Assembly (NCBI RefSeq): GCF_013204795.1
Contig: NZ_JABMKW010000017.1
Location: forward strand, 62,001-126,000
From: Pedobacter panaciterrae
GTDB lineage: Bacteria > Bacteroidota > Bacteroidia > Sphingobacteriales > Sphingobacteriaceae
Direction: 5' to 3'
DNA length: 64,000 nt
The notes under the pieces were generated by a model. The model was not told the origin of the DNA, ran no database searches, and saw nothing but the letters and a program-made list of their open reading frames with translations. Below, piece by piece: positions 1 to 9,270 of this stretch. Both the position numbers and the translations under genes were made by a program. Numbering within the stretch: position 1 is the stretch's first letter; every line of letters begins with the position of its first letter.

Positions 1-68
1 TCAGATAATTTTAGGAGAATCAGCTGTTTTAGAATTCAGTTATCATTCTAATCAGTAATTATAAACAA
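1..68. other. Leader before the first kinase
   Basis: Short AT-rich stretch ending just before the ATG of the first kinase. It may contain the end of an upstream gene or a promoter, but I see no decisive motif. The window edge cuts the context. Confidence 0.3.
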
Positions 69-1361
69 ATGGCAAAAGTATTTACTATAACAGAAGGATT
101 GGAAAATATGGGTGCATTACGCACCGGCGGACAAGGATCTGTATATAAGGGTAAGAGAATGGGCGCCATTCTTTCGGCCGTAAAACTATTGCCTACACCT
201 ATCCACGCAGAGAACACTGAGGACAAGAATTTCAGGGATTTCCAGAACGAAGTAGAAAAACTAAAAAAAGTTAATGAAGATCCAAGTCCCAATGTGGTCA
301 AAATATTAAACTCAGGCCTTACCGAAAGCGGCTCTCTTCCTTTTATAGAAATGGAATACATAGAGGGCCCTGATCTGGAAGACTTGCTGAAACCACCACA
401 TAGTCCGATATTTACCATAAGAGAAACCATCAAGCTGGCCGATCACCTGGCCAATGCCCTTGCGCATTGCCATAAAGTAGGTGTTAAACATGGCGATATT
501 AAAAGTAACAATATCAAATTCAATACGGATACTGGCAACTATATACTGCTTGATTTTGGTTTGGCGGTAATGTCTGATGAACAGCGTCGTTCCAGTTTAC
601 GTCATGCAGGTGCAGTAGAGTTTATGGCTCCTGAGCAGCACGATGGCAAAATGCTTTTTCAGTCCGATATTTACAGTTACGGCATTATTCTTTATGAACT
701 TTTAGCCGGAACGGTCCCCTTTCCGTTGATCAATAAAACAGAAACATCCCGAAATATGGTGATGCTTTCACATATCGAAAAGCAGATCCCTGATGTGATG
801 GAGCTCCGTAAAAACCGCTTACCGGTAGAATGGTCAGAAGAAAAGAAAGCTCATGAAATGATGGCTCCGGCCTGGTTACTTCAGATTATTGAAAAATGCC
901 TAGAGAAAGATCCGGAGAAAAGATTCCACGACGGAGTTGGCCTGTATGAAGCGGTTAGCAATAGCAATCAGGACATCCTTAACAACGAACAGGTTACAAC
1001 AATAATAAATGAACTGAAAGCCGAGAATGAACGACTAACCAATTTGGTTCAGAAGTACGAAAAAGGAGGCAAAGCAAAAGCATTTCTTATTGGCGGAATT
1101 ATATTATTTATTTGTTTAGCTACATTTGGAATAAATTTGGTCTTAAATCAACGTAAGGGTACTGAAACAGACAGCACTAACGTTGTAAGTAAACCAATAC
1201 AGCCAGTAAAAAGCAGTTCAAAAACTGAACCTGGCAAGAAAGTTACAACAGTGAATCCGGATACCTTACAAACTGTTCCGGCGGCTAAAAAGGATACGAT
1301 CAAACCAAAAACGACTAAAAAAACAAAGGACGGATTGATTAATGATGTTCCTGAATTTTAA
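69..1361 (+). CDS. Membrane-anchored Ser/Thr protein kinase (paralogue 1)
   Basis: A eukaryotic-type (Hanks) protein kinase of 430 aa that should phosphorylate Ser/Thr on partner proteins in the cytoplasm. The Gly-rich loop is GGQGSVYKG. The ATP lysine is K39 (AVKLL), the catalytic loop is HGDIKSNN with D143, the metal-binding DFG has D162, and an MAPEQ motif follows. The catalytic loop is HGD rather than HRD, but every essential acidic and basic residue is present, so it should be active. A short predicted coiled coil (about 312-334) leads into one membrane helix (about 337-358). The tail beyond it is short, rich in Lys and Thr, and probably periplasmic. The next gene, 18 bp downstream, is a close paralogue and is probably co-transcribed. 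No phosphatase or FHA partner is visible. The substrate is unknown. Confidence 0.9.
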   Translation: MAKVFTITEGLENMGALRTGGQGSVYKGKRMGAILSAVKLLPTPIHAENTEDKNFRDFQNEVEKLKKVNEDPSPNVVKILNSGLTESGSLPFIEMEYIEGPDLEDLLKPPHSPIFTIRETIKLADHLANALAHCHKVGVKHGDIKSNNIKFNTDTGNYILLDFGLAVMSDEQRRSSLRHAGAVEFMAPEQHDGKMLFQSDIYSYGIILYELLAGTVPFPLINKTETSRNMVMLSHIEKQIPDVMELRKNRLPVEWSEEKKAHEMMAPAWLLQIIEKCLEKDPEKRFHDGVGLYEAVSNSNQDILNNEQVTTIINELKAENERLTNLVQKYEKGGKAKAFLIGGIILFICLATFGINLVLNQRKGTETDSTNVVSKPIQPVKSSSKTEPGKKVTTVNPDTLQTVPAAKKDTIKPKTTKKTKDGLINDVPEF

Positions 1362-1379
1362 TAAAACAACAAAGACACT

Positions 1380-2921
1380 ATGAGCAAAGTATTTACCATA
1401 ACAGAAGGATTAGAGAACATGGGCGCCCTACGTACAGGTGGGCAGGGTTCTGTTTACAAGGGTAAAAGAATGGGTGCCATTATTACTGCGGTAAAGATAT
1501 TGCCAACTCCTATTCATACTGAAAATACGGACGATAGAAATTTCAGGAATTTTAAGAATGAAGTTGAAAAACTAAAAAAGGTAAATGAAGTACCAAATCC
1601 AAATGTAGTTAAGATCCTTAATTCGGGCTTAACCGAAAGTGGCTCTTTCCCATTTATTGAAATGGAATACATCGAAGGGCCAGATTTGGAAGAACTGCTT
1701 AAATCACCACACGCTCCAATTTTTACGATCAGAGAGACCATTAAACTTGCCGAACAGCTGGCAAATGCCCTTACGCATTGTCATAGAGTTGGGGTTAAGC
1801 ATGGCGATATAAAAAGCAATAATGTAAAATTTAATACGGATACAGGGAATTACATCCTGCTCGACTTTGGCCTGGCAATCATGTCCGACGAGCAGCGCCG
1901 CAGCAGTGTGCGACATGCAGGTGCAGTTGAGTTTATGGCTCCGGAACAGCATGACGGCGAAATGTTCTTCCAAACCGACGTGTATAGCTATGGTATAATA
2001 CTCTATGAGCTTCTGGCCGGTACTGTTCCTTTCCCATTGATCAACAAAGGAGAATCAGCGCGTAACTCGGTAATGCTTGCCCATATGGAAAAGCAGGTGC
2101 CCGACATATTAGCACTGCGAAGAGCTCAATTGCCGGAAAACTGGTCTGACGACGTGAAGGCACGAGAAATGAATGTACCTGCATGGCTGCTTGATGTGAT
2201 CAGGAAATGTTTAGAGAAGCGACCTGAAAACAGATTCTCTAATGGAATGGAATTGCAGGATGCCGTATTGCACCATAGCCATAGTAATGTATCTGCAACT
2301 GCTGCAAAACCAGCGGCCACAGTAGCAAGCGCAGTTACTGCAGCACCCTCATCAGGAGTTCGTGTTGCAAAGCCAGTATTTGTTTTAATGATCATGGCCA
2401 TTTTAATGCTGGGTATTCTTTCAGCATATGCTTTGTTTTTTAAAAATCTTGAACCGAAAAAAGATCTGGTTACCGATTCCAGCAGTATAGTCCATCAAGA
2501 CACCACCCATCAGGCAGAAGAAATAATTCCTGACACCACCGAGGAAATCAAACCTATTATTTTAGATACCGCGGCACAACAAACCAACCAGGATAGCTTA
2601 AAAAAAGAGTTTGAACGCCAAACTGCAGCAAATACACCTAAGCCTACTCCTCCTCCTGTTACACAACCTAAAGAAGGACCAGAGGAACCTGTTATATTTA
2701 GTGAGGGCAAAAAATACAGAGTCCCTAAAACCACACTCTATTTTCATGATTCTCCAAATAACGATGCGCCAAGAAAAGGTATTTTAGGACTATGGGTCAA
2801 ATCAAAATTTGAGGTAATTGATGAACAGGGCAACTTTATCTATGTTACACTTACCGATAGTGATGGGCAGGTTACAAAAGGCTGGTTAAAAAAATCAGAC
2901 CTGAAGGAAGTTCCACAATAA
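1380..2921 (+). CDS. Membrane-anchored Ser/Thr protein kinase with C-terminal SH3-like domain (paralogue 2)
   Basis: This 513-aa tandem paralogue of the preceding kinase is almost identical over the first 35 residues and very similar through about residue 300. It has the same Gly-rich loop, AVKIL lysine, HGDIKSNN loop, DFG and MAPEQ motifs, so it should be catalytically active. After an Ala/Thr-rich linker there is one membrane helix (about 331-353). A Pro/Thr/Glu-rich stalk follows, then about 70 C-terminal residues that look like a bacterial SH3-type domain (from GKKYRVPKT to GWLKKSDL). That domain would lie outside the inner membrane and could bind peptidoglycan or a protein partner. The two paralogues share the kinase core but differ after it, which suggests one output sensing different external cues. 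A LytTR regulator follows 40 bp downstream. Confidence 0.9.
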   Translation: MSKVFTITEGLENMGALRTGGQGSVYKGKRMGAIITAVKILPTPIHTENTDDRNFRNFKNEVEKLKKVNEVPNPNVVKILNSGLTESGSFPFIEMEYIEGPDLEELLKSPHAPIFTIRETIKLAEQLANALTHCHRVGVKHGDIKSNNVKFNTDTGNYILLDFGLAIMSDEQRRSSVRHAGAVEFMAPEQHDGEMFFQTDVYSYGIILYELLAGTVPFPLINKGESARNSVMLAHMEKQVPDILALRRAQLPENWSDDVKAREMNVPAWLLDVIRKCLEKRPENRFSNGMELQDAVLHHSHSNVSATAAKPAATVASAVTAAPSSGVRVAKPVFVLMIMAILMLGILSAYALFFKNLEPKKDLVTDSSSIVHQDTTHQAEEIIPDTTEEIKPIILDTAAQQTNQDSLKKEFERQTAANTPKPTPPPVTQPKEGPEEPVIFSEGKKYRVPKTTLYFHDSPNNDAPRKGILGLWVKSKFEVIDEQGNFIYVTLTDSDGQVTKGWLKKSDLKEVPQ

Positions 2922-2961
2922 ATGCTTAAATTTCATTACCAAATATTAAGCATACCGTTGT

Positions 2962-3876
2962 ATGGCAAGAACTACACCGCTTTCCGTCAATTACACTGTA
3001 CTTAAGAGTGCACTGGATCAACGTTTCCTTATACTTAACTCATCCGTTAATAAAATAATATTTATTAGCCTGGTTACTGTAATCAGCTTGCTTTTCATGT
3101 ACACCTTTGTGCCTTTTAACATCAACAGGTGGTATGAGGATGCAAGCAAATTTGACTTGTTCAAAATCTTTAGCATCTTTTCACTTGCCGGAACATTCAC
3201 ACTCCTGCTCACCCAATTTGGATTGCGGAAATGGCTGCGTATCGAATACCTTACCTACGGGCAATATTTCTTCTGGTTTCTTGGTGAAATACTGATCTTA
3301 ACCTTTGGCATTATGGGTTGCGACTGGCTGCTCAACAATCATCCCGACCTGTCTGTAAGCAATTATCTCGACACGTTCAATTATACCATACTTATTGCCA
3401 TCCCCCCTTATGTAATTTCATTACTGATTTTATTTGGCGCACAGCAATACAAACTGGCACACAACCTTTCATTGGTAGCAACAGAACACAAAGCACTTTC
3501 AGATAACCTGCTGATCGGAGATGAGAACGGAAAAATCATATTAACCCTTCACCCGAACAATGTATTGTTCTTTAAATCTGAAGACAACTATGTAGATGTT
3601 CATTACCTATTGGGTGGTGAAGTTAAAACAGAGCTTATCCGTACCACATTAAAAAAGATTGAGTCAACCTGCAGTTATTCCGGTTTAATAAGGGTACACA
3701 GGTCATATACCATCAATATAAAAACCGTTTCTTCTTCAAAGAAAACACATAAAGGCTATGTGCTTCAGTTCGATCCATTGCCCGACTTGCAGATTCCTGT
3801 TTCAGCATCACATCAAAAACAATTTGAGCAATACCTCAGCAGTACTTCTTCTACGTTCCCATTCACCCCATTATAG
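2962..3876 (+). CDS. Membrane-bound LytTR-family transcription regulator
   Basis: A 304-aa regulator with about four N-terminal membrane helices (within residues 25-175) and a C-terminal LytTR DNA-binding domain (about 190-295). The LytTR part is recognised from FFKSEDNYVDVHYL, the LIRVHRSY segment and the final beta strand. There is no receiver domain, so control must come through the membrane part or a partner. It lies 40 bp after two Ser/Thr kinases and 82 bp before a TonB receptor operon. It may therefore be an output of the kinases, a regulator of the receptor operon, or both; this is inference. The domain call is firm. Confidence 0.85.
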   Translation: MARTTPLSVNYTVLKSALDQRFLILNSSVNKIIFISLVTVISLLFMYTFVPFNINRWYEDASKFDLFKIFSIFSLAGTFTLLLTQFGLRKWLRIEYLTYGQYFFWFLGEILILTFGIMGCDWLLNNHPDLSVSNYLDTFNYTILIAIPPYVISLLILFGAQQYKLAHNLSLVATEHKALSDNLLIGDENGKIILTLHPNNVLFFKSEDNYVDVHYLLGGEVKTELIRTTLKKIESTCSYSGLIRVHRSYTINIKTVSSSKKTHKGYVLQFDPLPDLQIPVSASHQKQFEQYLSSTSSTFPFTPL

Positions 3877-3923
3877 CCCTATTTCGTCCCAAACACGTTC
3901 TAATCATTGTATGCAGATGGTTT

Positions 3924-3939
3924 TGCAATCTATATTGCA
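3924..3939. promoter_or_regulatory. Short dyad upstream of the TonB receptor
   Basis: TGCAAT and ATTGCA are separated by 4 bp in the 82-bp spacer between the LytTR gene and the TonB receptor. This perfect dyad overlaps sequence where a promoter would be expected. It could be the LytTR protein's operator, but LytTR sites are usually direct repeats, so the assignment is weak. Confidence 0.25.
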
Positions 3940-3958
3940 CTAACCAAAACCAAACACA

Positions 3959-6709
3959 ATGAAAGTAACCAGACTATTTTTATTGATCCCTTTTCACTTT
4001 TTATTTGCCAACCTAAACGCTCAGGTTATCAAAGGAACGATTAAAAACAGCGCCACACAGGAGGCCGCACCGGCTGTATCCATTCATGTAAAGAATTCTT
4101 CGGAAGGAACTTATTCTGATGACAGGGGCAGGTTTCAACTGACCATTAAAAAGAAATTACCCATCGTACTTGTCATCTCTTCTATCGGTTTTGAAACTAA
4201 AGAAGTTGATGTGCAAAGTACCTCTGCCGCGCTCGATATCACCATTAACCCCACATCTATACTTGGGCAAGAGGTAGTGGTTTCGGCCAGTAGGGTGGTA
4301 CAAAAAAAGCTCTCCTCTCCGGTAACCATAGAGCAGCTCAGCAGTAAAGACATCAGCAATTCCCCTCAGCTAAACTACATGGATATGATCCAGGGTTTAA
4401 AAGGAGTTGATGTAACCGTTTCCAGTATTGGCTTTACCAGCATCTCTACAAGAGGGTTTAACACCAGCGGAAATACCAATTTCACACAAATTGTAGATGG
4501 GATGGACAACCAGGCGCCGGGGCTCAATTTCCCCCTGGGTTCGGCCATCAGCTTAACTCAGCTTGATGTTGACAACATTGAAGTACTCTCGGGTGCATCA
4601 TCTGCACTTTACGGTTCAAGAGGCTTAAATGGCACCATGGTAATGACCGGTAAAGACCCATTTAAATACCAGGGCTTAAGCGTGCTGATTACACAAGGAG
4701 TAAACCACGTTAAAAACAGCGGCAGTTATGACCCTGTAGGCGCATCACCATATTATGACTGGGCAATCCGCTATGCCACAAAGATCAACGAGAAACTGGC
4801 TTTTAAAATTAATTCTCAATATACACAGGCAAACGATTGGGTAGCTACCGACAGCACCAATAAAAATGGCCCTGGCAGCAGGTTTACAGATCCAAATTAT
4901 AATGGCGTAAACTATTATGGTGGAGCTACAAGTACAGATATTAATCCGTTCTTAGAGGGAGCATTAGCGGGCGATCCTTCCCTGGCTCCCCTTATTGAAC
5001 CTTTACTGGCCAAACCTAATTACGTAGCCAGAACAGGATATCCGGAGTATGGATATCTGGATAACAAGGCAAAATTATTCAAAGTAAATGCCGAGTTCAG
5101 GTATAAAATAAATCCCAAACTAGAGGCAATCATGTCGGGCACATACGGTACAGGAAACATCGTATACACCAACGATACCCGCTACCAGCTTAAGGCCTTT
5201 AAAGTTGGCCAATACCGCGCAGAATTAAAAAGCGACAATTGGTTTGTCCGCGCATATACCACTTCAGAAAATTCCGGAAGAACCATAATTGCCGGCCCAA
5301 CCGCTCAGTACATCAACGAAGGATGGAAAACGAGTTATGATGGTGCTACAGGAGGATGGTATCCGGAATATACCGGTGCTTTACTCGCTTCCCTTGCCGG
5401 AGGGGCCAGCTTAAATGATGCACATTTAGCTGCCCGGGCATTTGCAGATCAGGGTCGCGCACAATTAGGCACCCCGGAATTCAACGCCCTTAAAGAAAAG
5501 ATTTCCAATACACCTATTTCCGAAGGAGGCACCTTATTTCTTGACCGCAGTAAGCTCTACAATGCAGAGGCTCAATACAATTTTACCGATAAGGTTAAGT
5601 TCATGAGTGTAATTGCCGGCGTTAACTGGCGCCTATACAGCCTGAACAGTAAAAACACATTATTCCCTGATAAGGATAAACCAATCAATGTAAAAGAATA
5701 CAGTGCCTACATTCAACTGGCAAAAAAACTGGCAGCCGACAGGTTAAGTCTAAGCACCTCTTTCCGGTACGACAAGAACACACTTTTCTCTTCTCCTAAA
5801 GTAACCTCAAGAGCATCAGCAGTGTATGAGCCCGTTAAAGAAAACTTTATCCGCTTCTCTTATCAAAATGCGTATAGCTTTCCATCAAACATTCAGGCAT
5901 TGCAAAGCACACTTAACGGATATAACAGCTACTCCTCAGGAGGCTCTTCTTTGCTGTTAAATGACAATTACCATTTCAATCAGTTTCCGCCATATACACT
6001 TGAAAGTGTATCCGCTTATCAGCAATCAGGCGATGCCTCCGTATTAAAGAAATTTGAATACAATGACATTAAACCGCAATCTGTAAATGCCTTTGAGCTT
6101 GGTTATGCAGCTTTAATTGGCAAAAGAGTAATGTTTGATGTATTGGGCTATTTCTCTACCTGGAAAAACTTTATCGGCTACGCCAATGTGGCAAATACTC
6201 CGGGAACCGATGATGTAACTGCTTTTAAAGATCATAGTACATATGTACAGTACAATATTGCTTTTAATGGCGGACAAACCGTAAACACTTATGGCTACGC
6301 TGCCAGTGTAAGTGTAGACCTGTCGCATAACTTTTTGGCTAAGGTCAACTACTTTTCAGACAACATTAAGAACAAAAACAACAGCCAGGTAAACAACTTT
6401 AACACGCCTCATTACCACGTTAACATGGAATTTGGCAACAGCGGTTTCGGCAAAAAGCAAGAATGGTCGTTTGGCACTACCCTACGTTACAAGCCCGGCT
6501 ATTTCTATGTTGTTTCGGGTGGCTTAGCTGAGGGCAGGGTTCCCAGTTCAGCAGTTATAGATGCCCAGGTAAGCTACAAACTTATCAAAGCACGTTCCGG
6601 CATAAGGCTGGGTGCTACAAACATTACCAACAAATACTATTCAACCGGCGTTGCCAACCCAAATATTGGCGCGGTCTATTATGTAACTTATGCATATAAT
6701 ATCCTTTAA
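3959..6709 (+). CDS. TonB-dependent outer-membrane receptor
   Basis: A 916-aa outer-membrane receptor for TonB-driven uptake. It has a signal peptide (about 1-21, ending NAQ), a carboxypeptidase-like regulatory domain (about 22-105), a plug (about 115-235, with FTSISTRGF and the ASSALYGSRG segment) and a 22-strand-type barrel to the C-terminus. It lacks the STN domain seen in the two SusC proteins of this window, so it is not expected to signal through an anti-sigma factor. Its stop codon is 1 bp from the ATG of a beta-helix lipoprotein, and a diheme cytochrome follows. The substrate is unknown. The neighbours suggest an oxidative envelope process. Confidence 0.9.
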   Translation: MKVTRLFLLIPFHFLFANLNAQVIKGTIKNSATQEAAPAVSIHVKNSSEGTYSDDRGRFQLTIKKKLPIVLVISSIGFETKEVDVQSTSAALDITINPTSILGQEVVVSASRVVQKKLSSPVTIEQLSSKDISNSPQLNYMDMIQGLKGVDVTVSSIGFTSISTRGFNTSGNTNFTQIVDGMDNQAPGLNFPLGSAISLTQLDVDNIEVLSGASSALYGSRGLNGTMVMTGKDPFKYQGLSVLITQGVNHVKNSGSYDPVGASPYYDWAIRYATKINEKLAFKINSQYTQANDWVATDSTNKNGPGSRFTDPNYNGVNYYGGATSTDINPFLEGALAGDPSLAPLIEPLLAKPNYVARTGYPEYGYLDNKAKLFKVNAEFRYKINPKLEAIMSGTYGTGNIVYTNDTRYQLKAFKVGQYRAELKSDNWFVRAYTTSENSGRTIIAGPTAQYINEGWKTSYDGATGGWYPEYTGALLASLAGGASLNDAHLAARAFADQGRAQLGTPEFNALKEKISNTPISEGGTLFLDRSKLYNAEAQYNFTDKVKFMSVIAGVNWRLYSLNSKNTLFPDKDKPINVKEYSAYIQLAKKLAADRLSLSTSFRYDKNTLFSSPKVTSRASAVYEPVKENFIRFSYQNAYSFPSNIQALQSTLNGYNSYSSGGSSLLLNDNYHFNQFPPYTLESVSAYQQSGDASVLKKFEYNDIKPQSVNAFELGYAALIGKRVMFDVLGYFSTWKNFIGYANVANTPGTDDVTAFKDHSTYVQYNIAFNGGQTVNTYGYAASVSVDLSHNFLAKVNYFSDNIKNKNNSQVNNFNTPHYHVNMEFGNSGFGKKQEWSFGTTLRYKPGYFYVVSGGLAEGRVPSSAVIDAQVSYKLIKARSGIRLGATNITNKYYSTGVANPNIGAVYYVTYAYNIL

Positions 6710-6710
6710 T

Positions 6711-7994
6711 ATGAAAACCATCCCATCATTACTAATTGCCCTTCTTGTTACCCTTTCTTTGTTTTCCTGCACAGGAAACAAATCAACGCAAGCGGGAAAC
6801 TACAAAACCAGGTTAACCTTTAAACCTGGCGAAGAACAGAAAATTGCCGAAGCTTTCCTGTCGATAAAAGACAGCACACAAATTTTATTGAAGCAGGGCA
6901 CCTATAAATTCGACAACCTGAGCATTGCACAGGTGAACCACATCATGATACAGGGCGAAGGACATGACAAAACTATTCTCGACTTTAAAGAACAAAGCCA
7001 GGGCGGAGAAGGCATTAGGGTAACAGATGTAAAAGGCTTTGTGATTGATGGAATGACCATTCGTGATTCTAAAGGCGATCTGCTAAAGATTAACAAGAGC
7101 CGGGATGTTACCATTACCAACCTGCATGCAGTTTGGAGTAAAGCCGACTCAACCAGCGGTGGCTATGCCATTTACCCTGTAATGTGTAAAAATGTATTGA
7201 TAGAAAACTGTTATACAGAGGGCTCATCAGATGCAGGCATTTATGTTGGTCAAACGGATAGTGCAGTGGTAAGAAAATGTAAAGCAGCAAAAAATGTTGC
7301 AGGCTGTGAAATCGAAAACACATCTAATGCCCAGGTTTACGACAATGAATTTTATAACAACACCGCGGGCTTTCTGGTATTCGACTTACCGGATCTTTCA
7401 AAGAAAGGCGGCCATGTTAAAGCCTACAACAATTACATCCACGATAATAATTTCAGAAACTTTGCAAAGGCAGGCAGCTTTGGCACCTCATGGGGTGTGG
7501 GTAATGCCTCACCCGGAAGCGGTATTATTATATTGGCGGCATCAGATATTGAGATCTATAACAACCGGATCATTAACAACAATTCATCCTCAATAACCAT
7601 TGCTTCGGGCTTTGCAGTTGATGAAAAAGCTGCCGAGAAAATAAACGACAATTACTTTCCCATTTCAAAAAACATCAATATTCACAACAATACTATTGAA
7701 ATGGGCCCCGCCTTTCCGCAGCCAGCCTATGAGCACCGTATTGGAAAAATATTAGTAGCCGTTGAACAGCAGTTAAATGCCAGTGATCCGGCAAGAAAAA
7801 ACAAACGTATCCCTTTCATTATGTACGATGGCATCTCGAGCAATATCTTAACCAAGGGTACAGCAGTTAATCCGGATTCTATTTGCATAAAGCAAACGGG
7901 CGACAACCTATTTGTAAATGCCGACTTTTTAAACATCAGCAATCCTAAAAACTGGAAACCAAACACAAACATTACCCCTTATATCTGCAAGTAA
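6711..7994 (+). CDS. Parallel beta-helix repeat lipoprotein (SO_2929-like)
   Basis: This 427-aa secreted protein starts MKTIPSLL and has a lipoprotein signal with the lipobox Cys in LFSCTG. An upstream in-frame ATG at 6690 would overlap the receptor gene, so the ATG at 6711 is preferred. Repeated short strands such as VTITNL, VLIENCY, AVVRKCK and IEIYNN stack into a right-handed beta-helix of the pectate-lyase type over most of the length. Established knowledge: this family (TIGR03805 type) is regularly found beside the diheme cytochrome family that follows here. A carbohydrate-binding or lyase role is possible, but no catalytic residues could be assigned. It is probably translationally linked to the receptor. 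Confidence 0.8.
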   Translation: MKTIPSLLIALLVTLSLFSCTGNKSTQAGNYKTRLTFKPGEEQKIAEAFLSIKDSTQILLKQGTYKFDNLSIAQVNHIMIQGEGHDKTILDFKEQSQGGEGIRVTDVKGFVIDGMTIRDSKGDLLKINKSRDVTITNLHAVWSKADSTSGGYAIYPVMCKNVLIENCYTEGSSDAGIYVGQTDSAVVRKCKAAKNVAGCEIENTSNAQVYDNEFYNNTAGFLVFDLPDLSKKGGHVKAYNNYIHDNNFRNFAKAGSFGTSWGVGNASPGSGIIILAASDIEIYNNRIINNNSSSITIASGFAVDEKAAEKINDNYFPISKNINIHNNTIEMGPAFPQPAYEHRIGKILVAVEQQLNASDPARKNKRIPFIMYDGISSNILTKGTAVNPDSICIKQTGDNLFVNADFLNISNPKNWKPNTNITPYICK

Positions 7995-8006
7995 AAATCA
8001 GTATCA

Positions 8007-9071
8007 ATGCGTAAAACTTATCTTTTGGGGTTTCTCCTCCTTTTCAGTATTTCACTTTCCATTTTAAGTGAGCAGGGTTGTAAAAACAAAACCGGCCAGG
8101 CTGTGCAAAACAGTGGCTTTGTATTTAAAGAAAAACTATCTGATTATGGTTTCTTTAAAAACAAACTAAAGGATCTTGATCCCAATGAAGGGGTTTTGCA
8201 TTATGATATCAGTACCGCTCTCTTTACAGATTATGCCGTTAAAGACCGCTTCATTGTTTTACCAAAAGGTACTGCAATGAAGTACACGGCACAGGGTGCG
8301 CTTGAATTCCCTGACTCAACCATCATCGTTAAAAACTTTGCTTATACCAATGTCAATCATCAGAAAATAATGATCGAAACAAGGCTACTGGTTAAAGACC
8401 CTTCCGATAAGAACTGGAAGGTGATGAATTATCTGTGGAACAAAGAACAAACAGAGGCCATCAAACACATTACCGGAGCAAAAATCCCGATTACCTTATT
8501 GGATAATGATGGCAATAAACTCTTTACAAATTACCAGGTACCAAACACCAATGATTGCAAGCGTTGCCACATTAAAAATGATGTGTTAATCCCTATTGGT
8601 CCAAAAGCCAGAAACCTTAACATTACCCTTGTCGGACAAAGTACCAATCAACTTAAGGCATGGGCAGCAAAAGGAGTACTTAAAGGATTGCCAGATACGG
8701 GAGCGGTTGCTCAATTACCGAACTGGGCCGATGCTAAGCATTACAGTCTGGAACAACGCGCAAGAGCATACCTTGATATAAACTGTGCCCACTGTCATAC
8801 CAAAGGAGGCGACGCCTATAATACAGGTCTGTTTCTAGAATATGAGCAAACCAACCCCAATCATTTAGGGATCAGAAAAGCCCCGGTTTCGGCCGGAGGT
8901 GGAGCTGGCGGGCTTAATTATGATATTATACCTGGCGATGCTACCCATTCTATTTTAGCTTACAGAATGAATAGCACAGAGCCGGGCACTGCTATGCCTG
9001 AGCTTGCAAGGACCCTTCCTCATAAAGAAGGAATTAAATTGATCAGGGAATGGATAAACAGTTTAAAATAA
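8007..9071 (+). CDS. Diheme c-type cytochrome of the SO_2930 family
   Basis: A 354-aa exported cytochrome with an N-terminal hydrophobic signal (lipoprotein-like, SEQGC). It carries two CxxCH haem sites, CKRCH at 184-188 and CAHCH at 260-264. A downstream AMPELAR segment may supply a Met axial ligand. It lies 12 bp after the beta-helix gene, matching the known pairing of these two families (TIGR03805 with TIGR03806). It should transfer electrons in the periplasm or at a membrane face, perhaps while oxidising a ligand brought in by the receptor. No specific substrate is established. Confidence 0.85.
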   Translation: MRKTYLLGFLLLFSISLSILSEQGCKNKTGQAVQNSGFVFKEKLSDYGFFKNKLKDLDPNEGVLHYDISTALFTDYAVKDRFIVLPKGTAMKYTAQGALEFPDSTIIVKNFAYTNVNHQKIMIETRLLVKDPSDKNWKVMNYLWNKEQTEAIKHITGAKIPITLLDNDGNKLFTNYQVPNTNDCKRCHIKNDVLIPIGPKARNLNITLVGQSTNQLKAWAAKGVLKGLPDTGAVAQLPNWADAKHYSLEQRARAYLDINCAHCHTKGGDAYNTGLFLEYEQTNPNHLGIRKAPVSAGGGAGGLNYDIIPGDATHSILAYRMNSTEPGTAMPELARTLPHKEGIKLIREWINSLK

Positions 9072-9202
9072 AAAAGAACAGCCGTATATTTCTTCCGACT
9101 GTTCTAACCTAATTCACAAAACTCCCTAAGTTTATGAATGCTGTGCATCCAGATCAACACAGCACTCAGCCTAAATAGTGTTAAACCAAATTGGTATGGC
9201 CA

Positions 9203-9227
9203 GATCAGGGCTAACCATTCCCTGATC
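9203..9227. terminator. Stem-loop after the cytochrome operon
   Basis: GATCAGGG and CCCTGATC form a perfect 8-bp stem with a 9-nt loop, followed by CTTT. It is a plausible weak terminator for the receptor/beta-helix/cytochrome operon, about 130 bp after its last stop. A smaller stem (AGAACAG/CTGTTCT) lies at 9075-9105. Confidence 0.4.
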
Positions 9228-9270
9228 CTTTATTAACTAACAATCCGCAAGGGTGGCGGAAGGATCTTTA

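Noticed and set aside
141..143. First kinase as a pseudokinase because of HGD instead of HRD
   Set aside because: Non-RD kinases are common, and the ATP Lys, catalytic Asp, Asn and DFG Asp are all present.
6690..6710. An upstream start for the beta-helix lipoprotein
   Set aside because: It overlaps the receptor gene and spoils the signal peptide; the ATG at 6711 gives a clean lipoprotein signal.
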